NCBI GenBank assembly: GCA_030142905.1
Contig: JASJOG010000338.1
Coordinates: 124,001-188,000 of the forward strand
Source: Heliopora coerulea
Taxonomy: Eukaryota; Cnidaria; Anthozoa; Scleralcyonacea; Helioporidae
Length of the DNA stretch: 64,000 bases
Reading direction: 5' to 3'
Shown one piece after another: positions 31,645 through 43,600 of this stretch. Within the stretch, counting starts at the first letter, position 1, and each line of letters starts with the position of its first letter. The translations under genes and the position numbers were made by a program. The notes under the pieces are model-generated. The model was given only the letters and a program-made list of their open reading frames with translations, did not search any database and was not told the origin of the DNA.

Positions 31645-34600
31645 CTACTGTTGTGGAAAAAAAATAGGAAATGCCATAACAGAATATAAGGATGAATAGA
31701 GATCTGGGCAGAAAAAGAATTTCATGTTTGTATTTAAGTAAATGGACAAAAGGCTGCTTAAAAAAACGAAAAATGATTCCATCTATTTCTCCAATTTAGT
31801 CTGCGGTAATTCCTCTCCTATATTCAGTGTGAACATTTCTACTAATTCAGCCTTCCTAAACGTATGCAATACAATACATACCAATGTTTAAGCACTATCA
31901 TATAAGATATTTCGTCAATTCCAGACGCCCAAGATAACAGATTTAGGCGTTTACGACTCATCCCCACAAATCTGTACAAAATATCCCCCCGACAAAATTT
32001 ACTTAAGCCCACTCAAGGTCTTTCAATCAAAATGTTCTAGTTATACTACATACCCTTCGCCTTGTTAACAGTTAACAATTATTACATGGCTGAGCTCACT
32101 ATCCGGTCTGTACGCAAAATGACGCACGCTGATTGGCTGCCTAGCCGTGCAATTACGAACTAAAAAGTTTATTAAAAATGATGAAGGAGTGAACCAAAAG
32201 TCATATAATAAATTCCTTATTAACCTCATATTTTCGGTCTGTACGGGAAAGTATTTACTCTCGGGGTTTTTCGCACAGACAAATACTTTCTCGTATTGAC
32301 TTCACACTCGGTTAATAAGTAATCATTATTCGCCCAAGGGGAAGTGGATATCTTACTGCCTGAGGCGATTGAATGTTTTAGTATAATTACATAGGTGATT
32401 ATTTGAAACAAAATAGTGAGTGAGTTGTTTTAATAATGCTTCGGCAACATTTCCTAAAGTAGCCACCATTTTGCTAAATGCTTTCATTGTTAAATTCATC
32501 TGTCGGTGATTGTCGAGAAATCTCACGTAGATTTCGACCTTTACCTAGCAGTATTTTCGATAGTCATTGCGTAATTATACTAACGTTCGTATTATTTAAT
32601 CCTTAGGAAATGTTCTCCTTCCAACGTCGCAATAACAGGAAAATACATATATGCCAGGAAGTCAAGTTTAAGCGTTCGCTGAAACAAACTCACCTGATAC
32701 ACTATCTTCAGGAACAATCTCACTTTCCTCCTTAAAAGGACGAATGAATATGCACTAAATACCAAACATTTAATTATTTTAATTATTTAACTATTTAAAT
32801 CATTAACGATAATAATTTTTTGTACAAAAGTATCTTCTAGATTTCGTGATTATGCTCCCACAGTTACACACATTTGCTTTTAAAGTACTTATAACTGTTG
32901 TCTCCAAGCCAAAAACCCTCGACTCTTGTAAGTTTTATTTCAGATAGCTCCAAAATCTCTAAGATAGAAAATGTGATGGACAGTGAGGAACGTTCAGAAG
33001 GTGCTAAATTTTTTTGGCTTTTTTTTGCGTTTCAGTTTCCCGTGTTTCAACCCTAATCACAGGTGAGAGACACGTGCTTTATCAATGTGCCACAAGCGGG
33101 GTGCTGGTGGCACAGTGATGATGAACGTGTCCCTCATCTCTGTGACTACGATTCAATCCGGCTCCGTTCACTTTTCTCATTAAAGTTACCTTGATCACAT
33201 GTGAGAAGGGTGCTGTCCAGTTTGGCTCTACCAAGCATCGCAGGTTTTCTCCTGGTACTGGTCCTGGTTTCCTCATTTAGGGACAGTGGACCAATGAGGG
33301 GTGGTCCTTACTGGAGCTCTGGGGAAGACAGCTTAGATAGCTGACAGGGTCGTCCAGTGTAAATATAGACACTTTACTCTACCTGAATCTACACGATTAA
33401 AGCTCACTTTTGAAGAGTGCACTGCTGTCTCGACAACACGCAACGAACGAGCGAACGAAGACAACAAAGGAACACCAATTCAAGCATTTACCTTTTCATC
33501 TTTTGCTTCTTCAGGAGGCAGTAGTTTGAAACAATCATCAGGTAAAAGCCCGACTTTACCATCCATAGCCGCCTGAGACAAACCGAGTTGAACATCTTTC
33601 TCCAGTATGGTTACTATGTCATCCTTGCGCACACTCAGCACTTCATCCTTTCTTCCTTCAAAGTCACAAACAACTCTTGCCCTTTCAGCGGATTTTGTCG
33701 CCCCTACACAGACAAAAAGGCGGAACGTTAGCCAGAACAGAGTATACCAAAAGCCTTTTTCAGCCGATAATTTAAAAAAAATTATACCTAAGAAACTCCT
33801 GATGCTGTTTTTTTGAATTCGTTTTGTATTTTGCTGGATTAAGTCATGTTAGGTTAGTTTAATATACATAAGGAAAAACAGTCTTTGTTATCAAATTAGC
33901 GAATTGTGGATTCTAATATTTAATAAATTTGAAAATATGTCCGGGGCTTTCCAACAGCAGCAGAACGAAGTGATGATCCAAAACGTCTTTCCTTGGGTTC
34001 ACAGAGGTAATCTCGGTAGTTAAACAAAGTGTATTCGTCAATGACAGTTTTGATTCAAAAGACGGTGAAGACCTGATTGAATAAATCTGAGGATTTCTTT
34101 CTCGAATATGCACTCCCAGATGATCGCCGAAGGTCAGAGAATTTTACGGAAAGTTCCACCGGAAATCTGCCTTCCTAGGACACTCGGTAACTCTCCCTGT
34201 TGCCGGACGATTTTACTCAATTGAAGGAAACGCCTGGACAGGAAATAGTCCATGGATCACAGATCAATGATAGCACCTGATACTCTTGAGCTTGCCACGA
34301 AAGATAAGGATATTAACGCTATTCCAAGTGAAACGAACCCATACCGGGCAAGTAGAGAAAAACTTTACTTGACTGTGGCTGGGATTCGAACCCGCGACCT
34401 TCGGTTTAGTGTTCCGACGCTCTACAAACTGAGCTACAAGGCCAAGCCGGGAGTTGGCAGAGCGTCGGACTAGAAAACCGAAGACCAAGGGAGGGATTCT
34501 CGCTTGCCACAATGTGAAACAGATAAAAATATTCTATCCTCGACGTTTCGAGCAAAGGCCCTTCGTCTGGAGAGTTAGTAGAAAGAGAAATAGAATAAAC

Positions 34601-37600
34601 AAACTTGTTACTTATATAGCAAGCTATACAAGCAGTCACGTGAATCCAATTTGTCATTGGTTAATTTTGTATCTTTAAATCTGGATAAAGGATGCATTAA
34701 TAAAACATCAATGTTTTATCAAAGTTTACAGGGAATGGAGACTCAAACTGACCATCTTCTGAGTAAAAATGAATTTACTTTTTCTACAACTTTAGAACAA
34801 CTTATTCATCAAAATGAGTCGAAATTTTTTAAGCAAGTTAAAATATTCGTGTCCGATCTGTACAATTTGAATGCGTGTAAAAATTTGTTCCAAATCCCCA
34901 TCGCCTCGGACGTCAAAAAAATTTAGGCTCTCCGCGACCTTTCCTTTCCGAGGGCCCAACTTGGGTCTCGCCGACCCTGAGTTAAAGGAGGAAAGTTCTC
35001 TTTATTCCAATGAAGTTTACTCTCCCTGATGTCGCTTAATCGTACAAACAGGATGTTTTAGGTCTCCTAGAGTTTAAAATCCGGTAAAAACAAGAAAAAT
35101 AAGAAGGAAACGAAGTAAGGACACATTCTACCTGTATTTAGCCAAACCTTGACATTTTCGAGGGGGAATCTTCTGGTCCTTACGTCACTGCCATAGACAC
35201 AAATCGGATCCTCTGTAAACCCCTCGAGTTCATCCAGAGGCCAGAAGTGTCCACACTCATCGCGATCACATCTGGTCTTACCATGGTGGAGACATACTTC
35301 TTTTTCTCCATAGCAAACGGAGCATTTCAAGGCAAATGAAACAGAGACGTTTCTGTACATCAGTGGTTCTTCATCCTTAATGGTCTCTATGCAGCTTTCC
35401 AGGACCTGCATTAGGTAACTGACGAACATGCAGTGAGACTGCCGGCTAAACGTGGCTCGGGGAACAACACCAATCTTGATTTTCGCAGGGATTTTAACCA
35501 CATAAACATCGAATTGGCCTTCGCTGCGACTGAATGAAAGAAGAGAATAGTTACAGTAAAGTTGAGGCATCGTGTTTAGCAAGTCTTTCTTGCACATGTT
35601 CATCACGTACACCAGAAACCTCGTCAAGAAGCCGATTGGAGCGTACCAGCAACTAAACTGGATAAAAATCGAGACGATGGGGCTTTCTGACAGCTCTTCT
35701 TGAACATCTTTTCCTTTTTCCATCAGCGGAGCCACTGAAGGCACGATGAAGGCTGGCTTTCCTTCAAATTCCCACGGGCAAATCAAACTAAACTGCTTCA
35801 TCAACCCCTCCAGGAGTTCTCCATTCACTCTCTTCCGAAGATACTCCTGCATCAAGATACCCTTCTTCAGCATCTTATAGAAGGAGGCATCGCGGGGGTT
35901 CTCTTCCTTGGGGACAGTTATGACTTCTGTGAATAGGTTCATTAACCACTGAGGGTTAAGTACGACGACTGGGGATTCGCTGTGGTGCACGATTATACCT
36001 TGGTGATGTAGGAACGAGATGACGGCGTCAATTTCTTTTACGCTACAGCTTTTTGCCACTGCACGAGCTTCTTCAACAGGAATATGCATCACATTTTCCA
36101 CCATCATCTTATTGCTAAGTGCTCCCTCAAACTGCAACCATCGAACGGGCATGCGGCGTTGCTTCTCCAAGATCGTTGTACAAAGGTTGTACAGCTTTCT
36201 GCGAAGTCTTCTTATCGCATCACTAGCTCGATTCTTCAACGTGTTATCGATGACGTAAGGCTCGGTGAATACATTCTCAAATCCTTTCTCGGTCAGGATA
36301 TCTTTTATTCTCTTCTTCACTTTCGCAATATCGCCTTTGAATTGATCACTGTTGGTCAAAGCAATCACGACTGGAGGTAGCTGAAAATCTGTGAACTCGC
36401 TAGTAAACATGTCGCTCTCGGAATCTCTTAATCTTTCCAAGACGGTTAACCAGTTCAAAAAATGATCCAGGTTGGTTTCAATTAGCGGGTTATTCAATTG
36501 ACGCTCGATATCAATCGACTGAAACTTGAACCGTGGCTGAGCGGGTTCTTCTAGGGGAGTTTTAAGATCATGAACCAACACGTATGGACAGTGCATCTTT
36601 AAAAAACAGAAATGGGTATCGTAATATATACTTTGTCCTGCAAGGTCATGGACAAAGACTTCAATAGACGAGGATCCTTCTCCACTTTTATTCTTCGTCA
36701 GCTCTTGTACTTTTTCGACTAAATTTCGTGGGAGGGGTTTCGCTTGTTTCGTTCCAAAGTTTGGCGGTTCTCGCTTGCGTAAATGGGACACATTATCTTC
36801 ATTGTTCTTCGTGTTATGCTCTTTGTTGTTCAACTCTTGTATCCTCTGAATCACCAGTTTGGCAGCGTGTTTCAGAACGTGCTCTTCTGCTTTATCGGAA
36901 CTCGCGAAAAACTGCTTCATTTCCTTTTTTTTCCATGGCTCCTCAGCGTTTTTATCTGTCAGCTCTACGACGTCAACTTCAATACCACAGGTGCTTGGCT
37001 CCTGAATTTCGAAAGGCAACCCTAACAGGTGCTTTTTCAAGGACGTTTTGCCTGCTCTATCTTGACCAACGATCATCACTGGAATTCGAGTATTCTTTTC
37101 TTCACCATCTTCAAGTGCTCGAAAATACGCATCGTTATAGATAACATCATTACCTGGAAAAAACAAAACAAAACAAAAAACCAAAAAAAAAACGCATAAA
37201 ACTCTGATGCCATCGCGACTTATTAGTTTGACTGAAAGAATTCACGGATATTAAATACATCATAATGTATACATACATAAATATGTATCTACAAGCATAT
37301 ATATATATATATATACACACACATACGTAGATATATGCATGCATGCACGCATACATGCATCCATCCATTTATACATGTTTTAGAAAGTAAATTTGAGCGA
37401 AGTATCTCCGGATTAAATTACAGTGTCATTTCAAGTCGTCCAGTCCTGGTTGGCTGAATAATATTTTTTGTATCAATAGGTGCCTTACAATCAATCCCTT
37501 GAGACTTAAAAGACTACCATACGGTGGGCATGTGGTTTGTCACATACATTGAAAGCTGATGTGTCTCTTTCGTTAAGGATGCCGTAAGGCTGCAATATGG

Positions 37601-40600
37601 TTGCACTGGAACCTACCTACGGACCAAAGTAGTCTATGTCTGAAGTTCTTGACGCACTTTGAAAAGTATTGTTGTTGCTTTTTGTCACTCATGAACTTAA
37701 GCTAGGGTTAAACTTTTGAACATTGTTGCTGCACACTGCCAACATCATTGACCCACAATGTTGTGGAAACAGCTAGAGAATCCTACTTTAATTGCACCTC
37801 ATCATTCCTTGGATTAAATGTTTCACCGAAATCAAAGTTTTGTCCAACTGATGTTGTTGAACCAACAAATGCTTGCCGATATTATACAAAAATGTTCGAA
37901 TGACTAGACCCCGGTCTTAGGGAGCAAAAGCTGCTTTTAAAATCTCCTACAACATCTTTCACGACCCTTTACTACTTTTTATGAAGAATATGCGGGTAAT
38001 GACCAAGAATATGAATCGTAGAGAATATACATAGGATTTTTTAGAATTACACCCAAATGCGAGCCTACAAAACGTCGACAATGTCCTTAACTACAGGAGG
38101 CATATTCAGTATCAATGGCACACCCGTAACCACTTAACACCTAGTTTTAATTTTAGGACACCCTTTCATCCGGATATCATTCACTTTAAGGACATTGTGG
38201 CATTTACACTCGATTAACAGTTAAGTTTACGATATGTGACAAAGGAAAATTTCGAGTGTCAGGATACGTTGTTAGGGCCCATGCGTGACCTGTTGCAAAA
38301 AATGCAAGTTTGAGCCTTCATACTGGGGATCGAACCCGAAACCTCTAGAATCTAGTGTGATGCTCTGCCTACTGATGTACGGAGGCCGTCGTCATAAGCA
38401 TGGTCACGAATTCCGTTTTTATATAGTGGTAATGCCGATTAGTAGAAATGTATATCTTAAAGAACAATGGCAGAGCATCGCACTAGATTCGCAAGGTCAC
38501 GGACTGGATCTGCAGCCTCCTCCTGCTCCTCCTGCTCCTCCTGCTCCACCTCCTTCCTCTTCCTCATCCTCTTCCAAGGCGGTTCCCTTAGTTGGGGTTG
38601 CCTCCTTCTCCACGAGCAGCACCCCTCCACCGAGGGCGATCTTGAGTCAATTCCTCCACCATCCCCAGGTGGTTCATGTCCTCGTGGATGCAATCCATCC
38701 ACCTTTTCCTTCGTCTTCCCCTTCTCCTCTTTCCCTCGATCTCCATCTCCAATGCCCTCCTCAATGGTTCGTATTCTCCTCTCCTCTTGATGTGGCCGTA
38801 CCACCGGAGCCTCGCCTCACGGGATTTTGCCTCGATGCCGACGATCACCACTTCTTCCTTGATACCCTGGTTGGTTCTTTTCTCTCTTAGACTGATACTA
38901 ATGATCCATCTAATCATCCTCATCTCGGTTATCGCCACTGCTTTCTCCTCCTTCTTCTTGATCCCCAGCCGTAAGGCCCAAAATTACATTTTTCGCATCA
39001 GGTCTCGGTCGGCTCTTAAAAATGCATCCTGACACTCGTAATTTTTCTCCATCAATAATGATCTATCATTCATTTTATTATCAGAACATATCAACTTCGA
39101 TATGTGACCATTTAGTTGTATCACTCTTTCATTTTCGAGAAATATCGATTGTTAATGGTGCTCGCATTTCAGGCCGAATAGTTTTTCCCTCACTTCAGTT
39201 TCAGGTAGATTTCCATTTTCAGCTAGGATTCCAATTAGTTTACGTCGTAATTCAGATTTAGGGGGACATCCACTTTGATGAACCCAGCTAGTATGCTAAC
39301 TTATACTTTTATGGTCGTGAACAATCACATGACGGAGATGTCTTTTTCCTATTTTACTATGGCTAAAGTCTTACGATTTTACTCGTCAACGGGGGATGTC
39401 CCGGAACAGAAAAGGAAAATTGTCAGATTTTTTAATGGTCATGCATCCTTTGCTTGAGAAAATTTGCACGTCACTTCGTTACTCCGCTGTGGTCCTATTT
39501 TTAATTTAAAAAGGTTTAATCTAATCTAAAACACTAACACATCGAGTTTTCGTCTCCGACTGTGAACCTTCTCGCACAAATGATTTAAATTTCAGTGAAA
39601 GACTTATTAATTATTCATAAATAAAACACGAAAGAAGTCGGTTCCAATTTAGTATGCTGTATCGGTTCTAAATGTGAACCTCATCGCGAAAATGCTTCAA
39701 ATTTCATTGAAATACTCATTAATAATTCATAAATAAAACACAAAACAAATTGGTTCCAAATTAGCATGCTGTATCGTCTAGATTTATATAAACCTTTCCG
39801 TTGATTTTATATGTTAGAATTTATTGAAACTTCAAAACGGCCAGTAAACATGGCCATTTAAATGCATTCATATCTTAAAAAAGATACAATATTCGCGTGT
39901 GAACTGTATGGGATAAATCCCATACACCTCGGTTCGCCTTTTAAATCAGAAACAGTTCGGTCACTCATATTGCATCTATTGCATGACAAATGTGAGCCAT
40001 TGCCAGAACGTATGCTAGGAGCTGAACACAAAAGCAAACCATTTATTGAAGTGAAGTTTCAATCTGTCGACCACCGGCTTCTAGGAAAATCAACCAGCAG
40101 TTCATAACATTCAGTGGGTAACCTTAAAGACTGAAAACTAACCTTTCAACAGGTCCGAAAATTACGGCCAGTTGTTTTACACAAAAAGCAAACCCTAACA
40201 TACCAACGTGGCCTCTTATACTACGGAATAAAGCTGCGCCTTCTTAGGACGCAAAGTGACCAATTTATGAAGTACATAAGGCGCGAACTACTCATTCGTT
40301 CCCAGGGATGATATTATTGGTTTTCCCTCCCTTTATCGTTTGTAATATAAACATGCACAATCGGTATTTACGTTTTGGACGTGACGTGAACAAAGTTTGA
40401 GCCCGTTTATAACTGCATTTGCATGTTCAAAGTATGGCGCATCATAGGGGCCGATTACATGGAGCGGCTAGTACGGTTAAGTGGGATGAATTTACTTAGC
40501 GTTTAAGTGGATGAATCCAGTGCAGTTGGTTGGGGGAAACTTGATCCTGAGACAATTTAGCGACAAGGTTTGAATCAATAGTTTGAAATCCAAGCTTTGA

Positions 40601-43600
40601 AAAATACAATATGGTGGGTGAATATTTTACGAGGCAAACTTTGGGAACTGTGAAACTGATGTTGCATCATTTAGTTCATTGTTAGTGCAGTTTTAGGGAG
40701 TGATTTGTGTCTATGATCTCTTTCATATGCATGCACTGTTGTGAAAGGCTATTGATTTTACACGCTGCTAAGCAGACTATCATGCGTAGAGTGACGGTAT
40801 ATCCTTAGGGGAAACAAATACGTGTGCATCAAACTACTTTCAGGCCGCCTTACCGGGATGAAACGATTACATGGAAATTTTTAAGCCGGCTAACTGGGTT
40901 AGCCTGGGCAGCAAATACCGGGATCCATGCAAAGCAAGCTGGCCCGCTTACATTGTAATCCCAACGTTGAAAAACTACAATAATAATATATAGACTGAGC
41001 CAGTCCGCTCTATGTGACCGGCCCCTTAAATTAAAAAACCAAGAAAAAAAAAAAAAAACAGTTCAAAACTTCATTCCAGGATAAGTCTCATGAAAAGTAT
41101 TTTTAGACTATTTTAGATTATTTTTAGACTTCGTGCGTTAAGGTGCATTTTAGAAAAGCCGTTCTTATTTCTGTCGTACAAACGACTCTAATAAGTTTAA
41201 ACTTCGAATATGATACAAATACTCTCATCAAAATGAATCTTTTTGTGCGGTTCATGCGGTGGAAGCGCAAGCTGCTACGAATAACAGTTTTTCTTCAAGA
41301 CTGCTGTAACTTGAATGAATGAAGTAAATATTCTTATACAAACTAAAATTATACCGTACATTTTTTTACCTTCTTTTTCTTCTTTCTTTTCCTCTGTCCG
41401 TGAAAAAAGTCTACTGAGTCTGCCAAAGATACTCGCTTCTATAGAAACAAATATCCCACAATTGGTTGTTTAGTTAATTTAAGTTAAAGAAGAGCACTTT
41501 TCGACACTCCACACAGATCACACATCAGTTCGAACAGACCCTTATGAAAATGTCATAGGTCATTTCACGTGAAAAGCACATGGAAGTTCAATTCTCTTGA
41601 CATCGACTGAGTCTCAACACAATATGGCGAAATCTCACCTGCATTCTCGGCCTTAATGGGGACAGTGTCCTTGTCAAGTTGCCTTTTAAGAATGTTCTGG
41701 ACAAGTGTATAAAAGGCTTCTTTGATGTTGATGTTGTGTTTAGCGCAGACTTCCAGGAAAGGAATGCCTCGCTCGCGGGCGTACTAAAGAAATTCAAGTT
41801 TATTAATTACTCAAAATTTACCATTAATAACACCAATAGCAATTGCACGATTCGATAACCACGACAGGAAGAAGATACATTTGCAAATTCTGTCAAGTAA
41901 TATCTTAATATCTTCCGAACAGTATACTAAAAACGACTTTATAGAAAACTCTTGTTTCAGCAACTGAACACTTGATACAGTAGAGAAACAGATGAATTTA
42001 TAAATTAATAAACGTTAGACTACTAGACATTGATGTATCTAACGTTATCTTCATGAAACATCATTTCCGAACTTTCCAATCCGTTTTACTCCCTCATCCT
42101 TCCTACCCGTACTTCTTCCTCTCCCTCTCTTTCTCCTTCTCTCCCTACCACTCCCCTGTCATCCTTCCCTCTTCCTCGTCTGTCTATTTTTTAATTGGAT
42201 CCTTCAAACCCTGTCGGTAATGTTCTGTACATCATCTCAAACTGACCGCAACACTGCACATCCAAAATGTTTGTTCATTATGCAAACAAGACAACAGCTG
42301 GTAATTCAAATATTAAAGCTACGTCAACTTTTACCCTCGCGTTCGTAGGGAATTCGAGTGCGAGGTCAGTGGTCGTAAAGCTGTGGGAAGATCTCCCACT
42401 GGGGGACTTAACTGTCGCCGCATCTGAGGAAACGAGTTTTCCATGTGTCTTTGTATAATTATATACTTATATACAGTCTCAAGTGCTAACCTGACCCAGA
42501 CCACCAGACCTAAACAGAACCTATCTTACGAAGGGCTAGTATACATACGTCGACACACATACCCATACATAGTTACAATTAAGAAAAAGTGGGGGGAGAC
42601 AATAAAAAAAGGTTAAATAGCAATAAAAAAAAAAATAAAAGTAAAAATCTTCTCGTTTGCCATCTCCATGTAGGGTTCCCTAGTTGTTCTTCAATGTTTT
42701 AAAGTAAACTTTTACGGCTGGAACTTTTTTCGAGGAAAGTTTTCTTTCTTAAGATCGTAGCGTTTTTTCTTGCTCTTTCAGCAGTGTATTTTCTATTTTC
42801 AGATACTGGCCGGGCTCTGTTCATTGGCAAAAATATTTTCGTATCAGACCATAACCCCATTAGTTCAACTTAAGTTAAAACGTGATAAAAAGTATATATC
42901 CTGGTAATACTCTTCGGCATTACCACCACATACAATTCAATCACATGAATTCGTGACCATGCTCTCGGCAAGGGCCTCCTAGCTCAGTTGGCCAGGCATC
43001 ATACTAGATTCGCGACGTCGCGGGTTCTATTCGCTGCCGGAACGCCCAAAGTTGTATTTTCGCAATAGGTCCCGGTTAGGTCTTAAAAATGTCCTAACAC
43101 TAGAAATTTTCCTCGGTCATAAAAAAAATTATGGTGAAAAGGGACTGGATCTCAATTCTAAAATGAGCCAAAATACAACTCATTTTAGCTTGCCTTTAAC
43201 AGGGTTATTTGTTCCCTCTAACATATGGCCCTGGCTACAACGTTGGGTATAGTCTAGAATGATGATGTAATGTTTAACAGCGATATCATGATCACATTTG
43301 AGTTACTCATCGAACGTCACTTCAATCATCTTAGCAATCTTAACTTCTTCAATAATTTAATCCCGTATACTACAATTATTCGTTGAAAACGAAGGTTACA
43401 TAGGTGATTATTTGAAAGAAAGCAGTGAACTAGCACTTTTAAAATCTCCTCGGCAACATTTACAAAGATAGCCGCCATCTTGCTTCTCAGCCTTCACTGT
43501 TATATCACCCGTTTACGTACGAAAACTTGGGGGACGATGGGGCCATAGACACTTTCGTGAATTATGATTAGATATTGTAGTATATATATAAAGGGCTGTT

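Noticed and set aside
38285..38890. Pro/Ser-rich plus-strand open frame of 201 codons
   Set aside because: It runs antisense through a LINE 3' end and its GGA-rich tail; no domain, low complexity.
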